From Actinomycetota bacterium (GTDB taxonomy: Bacteria; Actinomycetota; Acidimicrobiia; Acidimicrobiales; Ilumatobacteraceae), in contig JAUSLV010000032.1 in the NCBI GenBank assembly GCA_030645495.1, positions 1-58,093 on the forward strand: a DNA stretch of 58,093 bases. Reading direction: 5' to 3'. Made by a program: the position numbers and the translations under genes. The notes under the pieces were generated by a model. That model worked only from the letters and a program-made list of their open reading frames with translations. It searched no databases and was not told where the DNA came from. Shown here piece by piece: positions 8,520 to 19,503 of the stretch; within the stretch, counting starts at the first letter, position 1, and each line of letters opens with the position of its first letter.

Positions 8520-9755
8520 TTCGCGGCGCGAGCGGCGCGAACATCCCACCCGCAGCGGGCGCAGGTGCCGGCGGCGGCTCTTCCACCTCGGTGGGGGCTG
8601 CCACGGTCGCCTCGGGCGCCGGGGTGACGACCTGCGGTGCCTGCACCTGCGGGCGCGGCGCCAACGCCTGGAAGCCCGGCATCACGGCAGGCGGAGCGGG
8701 AGCCTCGACCTGCGGAGCCGGGGCCTGCGTGACCGCGACCTGCGGAGCGGGGGCCAAGGGGGCCAGGGTCACGACCCGCTGAAGCGCCGCCAGCACCTCC
8801 GCCGACGGCTCGGCGAAGTGCGGCGCCGGCAGCAGGTGCGAGGCAGGCACGATCGGTGCCGCCGTCTGCGACAAGACGTTGGGGATCACCAGCGGCGGGG
8901 CATGCATCGGCACCAGGTTGCCGGCGGCGACCAACACGTTCTGACGTGTGCCCACCAGCTGGGTGGGCAGCGGGCGCGGGTTGTCACGCTCGGCGCTTGC
9001 CACCGCACGGAAGCGCCGCAGCGCTTCGTCGCGCCACGAACGATGGGTCTCCAGCCGCCGCTCGGTCGCCGACTCCATCGACTGCGACGCCTCGCCGGCC
9101 ATGATCACCATCAGGCCCAACACCAGTGCACTGGCGATCATCAACGCCGCCGCCCGCCCGAGATCGTCGCTCGGCTTCTTGTCGGCGAGGTTGAACGAAC
9201 CGGTGAACGCCTCGTGCACGATGAACGTCGAGGTGAGCGCGATGTACCACCGCACGAAGGGCATCGTGGTGCCGCCGACACGTCGGGAGGCAACCGCGAT
9301 CGTGCCGAACGGCAGGTACATCACCGCCGCTTGGGCCACGAGCACCGACACCGACACGGTGCGCGGCGTCGCCTCGGAGCGGATGTCGGCGAGCACGAAC
9401 ACCAGCACGGGCACCAGCGCCCAGGACACCACCGCCGCGGCCCCGCTGCGCCCGTTACGGCACGCGGCGGAGGCGTTGCGCACGACCGTGAACGACCACA
9501 GCACCGTCGTGATCACCGCGCCCGCGGCCACCACCGCCTCGATGATGCGCAAGCGGCTGAACAGCTCGGCGAGCCGTTGCAGCTCGGCCTGATCGACCGA
9601 CACGCGAGTGTTCTGCTCGTAGTACGCGAAGGCGACGACCACGCCTACGACGACCTCGATCGCCGCGAGCGCGGCGATGTAGGCCAGCATGCCCGCACGC
9701 AAGGGACGCACGGGCACGAGGCGCACGCTTGTTGGAACAGGCGCGGGTGTCATGA

Positions 9756-9759
<4 letters not shown>
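8500..9759 (-). CDS. Multi-pass membrane protein with long Pro/Ala-rich C-terminal tail (unknown function)
   Basis: 419 residues. About six hydrophobic segments lie in the first 225 residues (AYIAALAAIEVVVGVVVAFA near 26; IIEAVVAAGAVITTVLWSF near 72; WALVPVLVFVLA near 112; a segment near 140, one near 175 and ALMIASALVLGLMVIM near 205). A basic region follows (RRLETHRSWRDEALRRFRAV), then about 120 residues rich in Pro, Ala, Val and Gln. The segment LWSFTVVRNASAACRNG resembles the W...NA...R signature of DUF4328-like membrane proteins. ATG 9759 overlaps the stop of the upstream membrane gene in an ATGA, so the two are translationally coupled. ATG 9753 is an alternative start. I do not recognise a specific family. 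Confidence 0.7.
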
Positions 9760-12523
<2,764 letters not shown>

Positions 12524-12564
12524 GCTGACGCCGTTCCGCGCCGCCCGGCTGCGAGAATGATCGG

Positions 12565-13092
12565 ATGAGTTCGGCACGAGGAGGTACGAGGAACGCAGGT
12601 CACAAGACCTCGTCGATTCCGCGTCCCTCCGATGCCACACGCGCCGGCCAGCGCAACGGCGGCAAGGACAGCACTCGTGGTGGCGAGTTCACCCGGCCCA
12701 TCGCTCGCGACAAGCAGCTCGTCAAGGGTCGCGGCAAGCGTGGTGTGATCTGGACCGCGGCGATGGTGATCACCGCGGCATTGGTGGCGGCACTGTTCGT
12801 GTTGCCGGTGAAGGCCTGGCTGCGCCAGCAGGACGACATCGAACGCAAGGAACAAGAGCTGGCCGCGCTCGATCTGGCCAACGCCGAACTCGCCGACGAG
12901 GTCGCCAAACTGCAGACGCCGGCCGGTATCGAGGAAGCAGCCCGAGAAGAGATCGGCTACGTGCGGCGCGGCGAGATCCGCCTCACGGTGCTGCCCGCCC
13001 CGCAGGCGCCGATCACCATGCCCGATGGCTGGCCGTACGACGCGGTGGCCCAGATCGTGAGCGTGCGCTCGCAAGGCACGATCAACCCATAG
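12565..13092 (+). CDS. FtsB/DivIC-family septum formation initiator
   Basis: 175 residues. A basic cytoplasmic N-terminus of about 60 residues is followed by one membrane segment (VIWTAAMVITAALVAALFVL, about 61-81) and a short extracytoplasmic coiled coil (DDIERKEQELAALDLANAELADEVAKLQ, about 89-117). The family tail EEAAREEIGYVRRGE follows. These proteins link FtsQ and FtsL in the divisome. Position directly after eno is the conserved actinobacterial arrangement. In relatives DUF501 and ppx follow, but here they are found at 26.3-27.2 kb instead. GAGAAT lies 6 nt before the ATG. Confidence 0.88.
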   Translation: MSSARGGTRNAGHKTSSIPRPSDATRAGQRNGGKDSTRGGEFTRPIARDKQLVKGRGKRGVIWTAAMVITAALVAALFVLPVKAWLRQQDDIERKEQELAALDLANAELADEVAKLQTPAGIEEAAREEIGYVRRGEIRLTVLPAPQAPITMPDGWPYDAVAQIVSVRSQGTINP

Positions 13093-13101
13093 GGCCCCTG
13101 G

Positions 13102-13147
13102 CGAGCGAATCGCTCGTGATTACTTGCTCCCGCGATCGAATCGCTCG
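13102..13147 (+). promoter_or_regulatory. Two 15-bp dyad operators, candidate Lrp/AsnC sites
   Basis: Box 1 CGAGCGAATCGCTCG (13102-13116) is a perfect dyad with 7-bp arms around a single base. Box 2 CGATCGAATCGCTCG (13133-13147) differs by one base. Their centres are 31 bp apart, about three helical turns, and box 2 ends 3 bp before a TAGCCT -10 (13151-13156) placed 7 nt before the aminotransferase ATG. Lrp/AsnC proteins recognise 15-bp dyads in phased pairs, and the operon ends with such a gene. Confidence 0.6.
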
Positions 13148-13163
13148 TGCTAGCCTCTCGTGC

Positions 13164-14510
13164 ATGATCGACCGTGCACATCTCGCTGCCTACCATGCGC
13201 TGGAGGAACAGCGCTTCATCGACACCCACCCGCGTTCTGCCACGCTCGCCGCTGAAGCTCGCGGCAGCCTGTTGGGCGGCGTGCCGATGGCCTGGATGAC
13301 GCGCTGGCCAGGGGCCTTCCCACTGTTCTTCGACCACGCCGAAGGGGCTCGGTTCACCGACGTCGACGGCCACGAGTACGTCGACTTCTGCCTCGGCGAC
13401 ACCGGCGCGATGACTGGCCACGCGTTGCCGCAGGTGGCAGACGCGCTCTTCCGCCAGGCCAGCCGCGGGATCACCACCATGCTGCCCAGCACCGACGCTG
13501 CCTGGGTGGGGCAAGAACTCGCTCGCCGCTTCGGCCTGCCCGTGTGGCAGATGGCGATGACGGCCACCGACGCCAACCGCTTCGTGCTGCGCTTCGCCCG
13601 CTTCCTCACCGGCCGCTCGAAGGTGCTGGTGTTCGACTGGTGCTACCACGGCAGCGTCGACGAGACGTTGGTGACGCTCGACGCCGACGGCCACCCGCAG
13701 CCGCGCGCGGGCAACATCGGCCCGCAGGTCGACCCGGCGCTCACCACCGTGGTCGTGCCGTTCAACGATGTTCCCGCGCTCGCGGCGGCGCTGGCCACCG
13801 GCGAGATCGCCTGCGTGCTGGCCGAGCCGGCACTCACCAACATCGGCATCGTGCTGCCCGACCCCGGGTTCCACGACGCGCTGCGCGCACTCACCCGACA
13901 GCACGGCACCTACCTCGTCATCGACGAGACACACACGATCTGCGTCGGCCCCGGCGGCGCCACGCAGGCGTGGGGGCTGCAACCCGACTTCTTCGTGATC
14001 GGCAAGACGATCGGCGGCGGCATGCCGGCTGCCGCCTACGGGTGCACGGCCGAGATCGCCGAGCGGCTGAACCTGCTGCTCGCCGACAAGAGCGTCGATA
14101 CCAGCGGCGTGGGTGGCACGCTCACCGGCAACGCGCTCGCGCTGGCCGCAGTGCGCGCCACACTGTCCACCACGCTGAGCGAACCCGACTTCGCGCACAT
14201 GGTGCCGCTGGCCACGCTGTGGACCGAGGGTGTGCAGCAGGTGATCGACAAGTACCACCTACCGTGGCACGTACAACAACTCGGTGGTCGCGCCGAGTAC
14301 TGGTTCTGCCCGCCGCCCCGCGACGGCGCCGCCGCGGCAGCGGCGATCGACAGCGAACTCGACGCCTTCATGCACCTGTGGGCCGTGAACCGGGGCATCC
14401 TGCTCACCCCGTTCCACAACATGGCGCTGATGTCGCCGCACCACAGCGAGGCAGATGTCGACTTGCACAGCGAAGTCTTCGCCGACGCCGTGGCAACCTT
14501 GTTGGCATGA
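13164..14510 (+). CDS. Class III PLP-dependent aminotransferase (GSA-aminotransferase-like)
   Basis: 448 residues from ATG 13164. The fold-type I features of class III enzymes are visible: FTDVDGHEYVDFCLGDTGAMTGH near the N-terminus (the hemL-like cofactor loop), CYHGSVDETL, the cofactor-binding LVIDETHTI, and the Schiff-base lysine in FFVIGKTIGGGMPAAAYG. It resembles glutamate-1-semialdehyde aminomutase but is more likely a transaminase of an unidentified amino donor. It heads an operon with two SDR dehydrogenases and an Lrp regulator, suggesting catabolism of an amino compound: deamination, then redox of the resulting carbonyl or hydroxyl. The substrate is unknown. Confidence 0.88.
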   Translation: MIDRAHLAAYHALEEQRFIDTHPRSATLAAEARGSLLGGVPMAWMTRWPGAFPLFFDHAEGARFTDVDGHEYVDFCLGDTGAMTGHALPQVADALFRQASRGITTMLPSTDAAWVGQELARRFGLPVWQMAMTATDANRFVLRFARFLTGRSKVLVFDWCYHGSVDETLVTLDADGHPQPRAGNIGPQVDPALTTVVVPFNDVPALAAALATGEIACVLAEPALTNIGIVLPDPGFHDALRALTRQHGTYLVIDETHTICVGPGGATQAWGLQPDFFVIGKTIGGGMPAAAYGCTAEIAERLNLLLADKSVDTSGVGGTLTGNALALAAVRATLSTTLSEPDFAHMVPLATLWTEGVQQVIDKYHLPWHVQQLGGRAEYWFCPPPRDGAAAAAAIDSELDAFMHLWAVNRGILLTPFHNMALMSPHHSEADVDLHSEVFADAVATLLA

Positions 14511-14523
14511 ACACTGGGCTCAC

Positions 14524-15309
14524 ATGAACTACCGCACGCTCGCCGGCCAGGTTGCCCTCGTCACCGGCGCCGGTAGCCCGCTGGGCATCGGCCACGCCTG
14601 CGCGCGTGCGTTGTGCGCCGGCGGAGCGACGGTGGTGGTCACCTCCACCACCGACCGCATTCACGACCGGGTCGCCGAGTTGACGGCTCAGCGTTGGACT
14701 GCGATCGGCCTCGTGTGCGATCTGATGCGACCGGGAGCCGCCGACGGCCTGGTGGCCGATGCCGTCGCTGCCGCCGGACGGCTCGACATCGTGGTCAACA
14801 ACGCGGGCATGGTCGCCGTCGGCGGTTCGCTGCCCGACGCCCCGCTCGACGACACCACCGACGCGATGTGGCAGGAGGGCCTCGACCGCAACCTCACCAC
14901 CTGCTTCGCCGTCACCCGCGCGGCCGTGCGCTCGATGCGCCCACAGCAGTACGGCCGCGTGGTGAACATCGCCAGCACGTCGGGCGCGGTGCAGGCGTTC
15001 CACGGTGATGTTGCCTACCACGCGGCCAAGGCAGGAATGCTCGGGTTCACCCGGGCGGTGGCGCTGGAAACTGCCGGTGACGGCATCACGGTCAACGCCG
15101 TTGCACCGGGATGGATCGCCACCGCGTCGTCCTCGGCCGACGAGCAGGCGGCAGGCGCGCTCACACCCGTGGGCCGCAGCGGCACGCCGGCCGAGGTGGC
15201 CGCCGTGGTGCGCTTCCTCGCCGACCCGTCGGCATCGTTCGTCACCGGTCAACTGATCGTGGCCGACGGCGGCAACTCGCTGCCGGAGGATCGCACATGG
15301 CGCCCCTGA
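14524..15309 (+). CDS. Short-chain dehydrogenase/reductase (first of pair)
   Basis: 261 residues from ATG 14524. The N-terminal Rossmann motif is VALVTGAGSPLGIGHACARAL (TGxxxGIG type with a two-residue insert). The NNAG motif is VNNAGMVAV, the catalytic Ser lies in NIASTSGAV, and Tyr-x-x-x-Lys is YHAAK. The C-terminus SASFVTGQLIVADGG is typical of classical SDRs. Probably an NAD(P)-dependent 3-oxoacyl/3-hydroxyacyl or alcohol dehydrogenase. It lies 13 nt after the aminotransferase and its 3' end overlaps the second SDR by 13 nt, so the genes are co-transcribed. Confidence 0.9.
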   Translation: MNYRTLAGQVALVTGAGSPLGIGHACARALCAGGATVVVTSTTDRIHDRVAELTAQRWTAIGLVCDLMRPGAADGLVADAVAAAGRLDIVVNNAGMVAVGGSLPDAPLDDTTDAMWQEGLDRNLTTCFAVTRAAVRSMRPQQYGRVVNIASTSGAVQAFHGDVAYHAAKAGMLGFTRAVALETAGDGITVNAVAPGWIATASSSADEQAAGALTPVGRSGTPAEVAAVVRFLADPSASFVTGQLIVADGGNSLPEDRTWRP

Positions 15310-16058
15310 TGCCCACCGACGCGACGGTGCTGGTCACCGGGGCCGCGGGCGGCATCGGCGGGGCAGTTGCCGCTCGCTTCCTCGACGGCGGATGGCGAGT
15401 GGCGGGGGTCGACATCCGGCCCACATCGCTCGCTCACGATCGCGTGCTGCCGATCTTGGCCGACATCGCCGATGTCGCCCAGTGCCGTGCGGCGGTGCAG
15501 CAGGCCGTGCAGTGGGCCGGGCGGCTCGATGCAGTGGTGAACTCCGCGGGTGTCTGGACCGAGGGTGCCAGCGCCGACACCACCGAGGCCGAGTTCGATC
15601 GTGTGCTGGGCGTCAACCTGAAGGGCCTGTACTTCATCACTTCCGCCGCGATCCCCCATCTCGCGGCCACCTCGGGCTGCGTGGTGAACCTGTCCAGCGA
15701 CGCCGGCCTCCAAGGCAACGCCGGCGCCGCCGTCTATTGCGCCTCCAAGGGCGGCGTCTCGATCCTCACCAAGGCGCTGGCCCTCGAACTCGCACCGCAC
15801 GGCGTGCGGGTGAACGCGGTGTGCCCGGGCGACGTGGATTCGCCGATGTTGCGCGGGCAAGCGGCGGTGTTCGGCGGCGACGATCGCCAGGCGTACCTCG
15901 ACCGTCTGTTGGCCGGCTATCCGCAAGGTGCTCGCGCACGGTTCGTGCAGCCGGCCGAGGTGGCCGAACTGATCTGGTTCCTCTGTCAGCCGGCTGCAAC
16001 ACCGATCACAGGGGCCAACCTGGCGATCGACTTCGGTCTCTCCGCCGGAATCGTGTGA
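15297..16058 (+). CDS. Short-chain dehydrogenase/reductase (second of pair)
   Basis: 253 residues from ATG 15297 (ATG 15309 also possible). Motifs are VLVTGAAGGIGGAVAARFL, VNSAGVWTEG, the catalytic Ser in NLSSDAGLQ and YCASK with the catalytic Tyr and Lys. The typical tail ITGANLAIDFGLSAG follows. It is clearly diverged from its neighbour, so the two SDRs likely act on different steps or stereoisomers. The Lrp/AsnC gene starts inside its stop codon. Confidence 0.9.
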   Translation: MAPLMPTDATVLVTGAAGGIGGAVAARFLDGGWRVAGVDIRPTSLAHDRVLPILADIADVAQCRAAVQQAVQWAGRLDAVVNSAGVWTEGASADTTEAEFDRVLGVNLKGLYFITSAAIPHLAATSGCVVNLSSDAGLQGNAGAAVYCASKGGVSILTKALALELAPHGVRVNAVCPGDVDSPMLRGQAAVFGGDDRQAYLDRLLAGYPQGARARFVQPAEVAELIWFLCQPAATPITGANLAIDFGLSAGIV

Positions 16059-16519
16059 CACTCGTGACGATGATCCCGCTCGACGACACCGACCGGCAAC
16101 TGATCGACGCGCTGCAGCGCGACGGGCGGGCGAGCTACGCCGAGCTCGCCGAGTTGGTGGGCTTGTCGCCGGCGGCCACTCGCCTTCGCGTGCAACGCCT
16201 GCTGGATGCCGGGGTCGTGCAGGTCGTGGGCGTCACCAACCCGTTGGCGCTGGGGTACCCGGTGATGGCTGCCCTCGGGGTGCGCGTGGAACGCAACGTG
16301 CGCAGCGTGGCCGATCGCATCGCGGACATCGAGGGCGTCATCTACGTGGTGTTCACCTCTGGGTCGTTCGACCTGCTGGTGGAAGTGCTCTGCGAAGACT
16401 CCGCCCGCCTGCTGCAGGTGATCGACGACGAGGTGCGGGCGATCCCCGACGTACGCAGCGTGGAGAGCTTCACCTACTTCGGGATCCACACCCACCGCTT
16501 CGTCTGGGGTACCAGGTAG
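16055..16519 (+). CDS. Lrp/AsnC-family transcriptional regulator
   Basis: About 154 residues from GTG 16055, which overlaps the SDR stop in a GTGA; ATG 16070 gives a 149-residue protein closer to the family N-terminus. The AsnC helix-turn-helix is clear (LDDTDRQLIDALQRDGRASYAELAELVGLS, then LRVQRLLDAGVV), followed by a RAM ligand domain (VMAALGVRVERNV, FDLLVEVLCEDSARL, ESFTYFGIHTHRF). These proteins form dimers or octamers and respond to small amino-acid-like ligands. As last gene of the operon it is probably autoregulatory through the dyads at 13102-13147. Confidence 0.92.
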   Translation: MTLVTMIPLDDTDRQLIDALQRDGRASYAELAELVGLSPAATRLRVQRLLDAGVVQVVGVTNPLALGYPVMAALGVRVERNVRSVADRIADIEGVIYVVFTSGSFDLLVEVLCEDSARLLQVIDDEVRAIPDVRSVESFTYFGIHTHRFVWGTR

Positions 16520-16606
16520 CAAGCACACGTGGCGCGTGACAACACCCTCGTGTCGGAAGTATCCACGACGTGAACGCAGCTTGAACGGTGGGTAGCGTGG
16601 GCCGCC

Positions 16607-17668
16607 ATGTCGGCCTCGATCGACGATCTGTCCCCCACTCAACTCCCTGGCACTCGACTTCCTGACCGGTCGCCGCTGCGCGCCACGGTGCCCTACGACG
16701 TGTTCCGCCCCGTGCGGATCACGCTGATGTCCGCGTACCTGGCCGTCTACCTGTGGTGGCTGCGGTTCGAGGGCCTGCCGATCGACCGCATCTCGGTGGC
16801 CATCAGCGTGGGCCTGTTCCTGCTGTGCGCGTTCGTGGGCCGCTCGTGGCGCACCTGGGGCGTGCTGCTGCTCGACTCGCTCTTCTACTGCCTGATGTGG
16901 TTGTCGTACGAGAAGACTCGCGGCGTCGCCGATGAGGGCATCGACGTGTTCGGTCTGTTCCACCTGAAGTTCCCGCTGCAGGTGGAATCGATGCGCAACA
17001 TCGACCGTGCGCTGTTCTTCGGTCACGACCCCAACGTCGTGCTGCAAGAGCACTTCTTCCGCAAGGGCGTGGTGCGCTGGTACGACGTGATCGCGTCCAC
17101 CACGTACATGACCCACTTCGTGTTCCCGATCGTGGTGATGGCCGTGCTGTGGGTGGTGAGCCACCGGCAGTGGGCGCGGTTCATGAGGCGCTTCGCCACG
17201 CTGCTGGGCATGGGCTGCCTGCTGTTCGTGGTGCTGCCCACCGCACCACCGTGGATGGTGTCCAAGACGTACCACTTGATCGGTCCGATCCAGCGACCGA
17301 TCACGCACTACGGCTTCTACCACCTCGGCTTCCACGGCTTCACCAACGACTACAAGGTGCAGCTCAGCAACGGCAACGCGGTGGCGGCGATGCCGTCGCT
17401 GCACGCGTCGTTCGCGCTCGTCGTGCCGCTGTTCTTCCTGCCATGGATCCGCCCCCGCTGGGTGAAGGCGCTCGTGCTCACGTTCCCGGTGATCATGCTC
17501 GCGTCACTGGTGTACTTCGGCGAGCACTGGGTGATCGACGGGCTGGCCGGCTGGGTGATCACGCTGCTCACGTTCTGGTTCTGGGGTCGCATCGAGCAGC
17601 GACAACGCACCATCCGGGCCGACCGGGCACGTGCCATCCTCGTTCCTCCCGAACCGGTGCCGGCATGA
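16607..17668 (+). CDS. PAP2/inositolphosphotransferase-like membrane protein
   Basis: 353 residues with about six membrane segments. The later PAP2 motifs are present: PSLHASF around residue 264 and GEHWVIDGLAGW around 306, holding the catalytic His residues and Asp. The typical first motif KxxxxxxRP is not evident, as in Aur1/IPC-synthase-like members, which the long N-terminal region with extra membrane segments also resembles. The active site would face the outside. Plausible roles are phospholipid headgroup transfer or phosphatase. TAGCGT (16593-16598) lies 8 nt before the ATG. A PIN-like gene starts inside its stop. Confidence 0.82.
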   Translation: MSASIDDLSPTQLPGTRLPDRSPLRATVPYDVFRPVRITLMSAYLAVYLWWLRFEGLPIDRISVAISVGLFLLCAFVGRSWRTWGVLLLDSLFYCLMWLSYEKTRGVADEGIDVFGLFHLKFPLQVESMRNIDRALFFGHDPNVVLQEHFFRKGVVRWYDVIASTTYMTHFVFPIVVMAVLWVVSHRQWARFMRRFATLLGMGCLLFVVLPTAPPWMVSKTYHLIGPIQRPITHYGFYHLGFHGFTNDYKVQLSNGNAVAAMPSLHASFALVVPLFFLPWIRPRWVKALVLTFPVIMLASLVYFGEHWVIDGLAGWVITLLTFWFWGRIEQRQRTIRADRARAILVPPEPVPA

Positions 17669-18039
17669 GCCTCGACCCGCCGCAGATCCTGCTCGAGCAG
17701 TCGTTCCTGGTGGCACTCACCGACGCGGCCCACGCCCGTCACAGCGACGCAGCCACGCTGTACCTCACGCTCGTCGACCAGTTCGAGCGCGACGAGCTGC
17801 TGCTCGTTGCCGTCAGCGATCACGTGCAGCCGTGGGCCGTTGGGCGTCGCAAGGGCGTGCTGGCACCACTCGACGTCTTGCACGTCGGTCACCAGCACCG
17901 TCGAGCCGCCGACCGCTCACCCGAACCCGACTTCGCCGTCGCGCTCACGCTGACGATGTGCGAACGCCACAAGGTGCGCCGCATGGCCACGTTCGACGAT
18001 CGCTTTCGCACGTACGACCTCGTGATCTTCCCTGAGTAA
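17665..18039 (+). CDS. PIN-like domain protein (VapC-like), no antitoxin seen
   Basis: 124 residues starting at ATG 17665 in an ATGA overlap with the PAP2 gene. The N-terminus ILLEQSFLVALTDAAHARHSDA matches the shape of PIN domains (usually DTSxLxAL...D...H), but the first Asp is Glu here. The C-terminus MATFDDRFRTYD matches the final PIN strand with Asp residues (TFDxxF). PIN proteins are Mg-dependent ribonucleases. No small antitoxin gene lies beside it, and coupling to a membrane enzyme is unusual. It may be a diverged, non-toxin member. Confidence 0.6.
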   Translation: MSLDPPQILLEQSFLVALTDAAHARHSDAATLYLTLVDQFERDELLLVAVSDHVQPWAVGRRKGVLAPLDVLHVGHQHRRAADRSPEPDFAVALTLTMCERHKVRRMATFDDRFRTYDLVIFPE

Positions 18040-18066
18040 CCTGTCGCCGAACAGGTGGTGAGACCC

Positions 18067-19503
18067 ATGTCGCTCTTCGAAGACGACGACAGTCCGTACA
18101 AGGCGTTCCATCTCGACGCCATTGCCGATGCAGATCCGTACCCGTACTGGTACGACGATGCCGACGAACCGGACAGCAACCCCACGCTCGTGCGCACCGA
18201 GAACTGCGACCTGTGCATCATCGGTGGCGGGTACAACGGCCTCTGGACGGCGATCATCGCCAAGGAGCGCGACCCCAACCGCGACGTGTTGCTGATCGAG
18301 GCCCACGAGATCGGTTCTGCCGCGAGTGGCCGCAACGGTGGCTTCATGGAGAGCAGCCTCACCCACGGCGTGGCCAACGGCCAGGAACGCTTCGGCAGTG
18401 AGCTACCGCTGCTGGAGGAGTTGGGGTTGAAGAACCTCAACGACATCGAGGCGGCGATCAACAAGTACCACATCGACTGCGACTACGAACGCACCGGTGT
18501 GATCGACATCGCCACCACGTTCCACGCGCCCTCCTACCTCGACGAACTGCGCGACGACTACACGCAGCTGCGCGCGCTCGGCCAGAAGGTGGAATGGCTC
18601 GACCAGGCAGCCATGCAGGCGCAGGTGAACTCACCCACCTACACCGGCGGGTTGTGGCGCAAGGACCGCGCCGCGATCGTCGACCCCGCACGCCTGGCGT
18701 GGGGGCTGAAGAGTGCGGCGATGTCACTGGGCGTGCGCATCTACGAGGACACCAAAGCCACGAAGATCGAGAAGGATGGCGTGGGCGTGCTGGTCACCAC
18801 CCCGCTGGGCAGCATCCGCGCCGGCCGCGTGGCACTGGCCACCAACGCCGCCAAGCCGCTGCTGAAGCGAGTGGGCCATTTCATCGCCCCGGTGTACGAC
18901 TACTGCATGGTCACCGAGCCGCTCACCAAGGCGCAGCTGGCCGAGATCGGGTGGGATGGCCGCCAGGGCCTCAGCGACATCAGCAACCAGTTCCACTACT
19001 ACCGGCTCACACAGGACAACCGCATCCTCTGGGGTGGCTACGACGTCATCTACTACTGGGGCGGCAAGATGAGTAGCGAGTTCGAGAGCCGACCAGAGAC
19101 CTGGGCCAAGCTCAGCAAGCACTTCTTCGACACGTTCCCGCAGCTCGAGGGTGTGAAGTTCACCCACACGTGGGGTGGCGTGATCGACACGTGCAGCCGG
19201 TTCTGCGTGTTCTGGGGCCGTGGCATGCAGGGCCGCGTGGCGTACTCGGTGGGCTACACCGGGCTCGGTGTGGCCAGCACCCGCTTCGGCGCCGAGGTGA
19301 TGCTCGACATCCTCGACGGCAAGCGGTCGAAGGCCACCGAGACCGAGTTCGTGAAGAGCAAGCCGCTGCCGTTCCCGCCCGAGCCGTTCCGGTTCATCGG
19401 CATCCAGGCCACTCGCTACTCGCTGAACCGCGAAGACAAGACCGGCAAGCGCAACCTGTGGCTCCGCAGCCTCGACCGCTTCGGCCTGGGTTTCGACAGC
19501 TAG
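18067..19503 (+). CDS. FAD-dependent oxidoreductase, DAO family
   Basis: 478 residues. ATG 18067 is supported by AGGTGG (18053-18058) 8 nt upstream. About 46 residues precede the dinucleotide-binding motif CDLCIIGGGYNGLWTAI, followed by the FAD motif VLLIEAHEIGSAASGRNGG, which suits amine or amino-acid oxidases such as the PuuB (gamma-glutamylputrescine oxidase) group. The C-terminal FAD motif is YSVGYTGLGVASTRFGAEVMLDI. The substrate is unknown, probably an amine or N-methyl amino acid. The gene ends in CTAG, which also supplies the stop of the convergent GlgX gene. Confidence 0.88.
   Translation: MSLFEDDDSPYKAFHLDAIADADPYPYWYDDADEPDSNPTLVRTENCDLCIIGGGYNGLWTAIIAKERDPNRDVLLIEAHEIGSAASGRNGGFMESSLTHGVANGQERFGSELPLLEELGLKNLNDIEAAINKYHIDCDYERTGVIDIATTFHAPSYLDELRDDYTQLRALGQKVEWLDQAAMQAQVNSPTYTGGLWRKDRAAIVDPARLAWGLKSAAMSLGVRIYEDTKATKIEKDGVGVLVTTPLGSIRAGRVALATNAAKPLLKRVGHFIAPVYDYCMVTEPLTKAQLAEIGWDGRQGLSDISNQFHYYRLTQDNRILWGGYDVIYYWGGKMSSEFESRPETWAKLSKHFFDTFPQLEGVKFTHTWGGVIDTCSRFCVFWGRGMQGRVAYSVGYTGLGVASTRFGAEVMLDILDGKRSKATETEFVKSKPLPFPPEPFRFIGIQATRYSLNREDKTGKRNLWLRSLDRFGLGFDS

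Noticed and set aside
13164-14510. hemL (glutamate-1-semialdehyde aminomutase) of haem synthesis
   Set aside because: The sequence departs from hemL in several core motifs, and the operon context (two SDRs and an Lrp regulator) is catabolic rather than haem-related.
17665-18039. A toxin-antitoxin locus
   Set aside because: No small antitoxin gene lies upstream or downstream; the neighbour is a large membrane enzyme.
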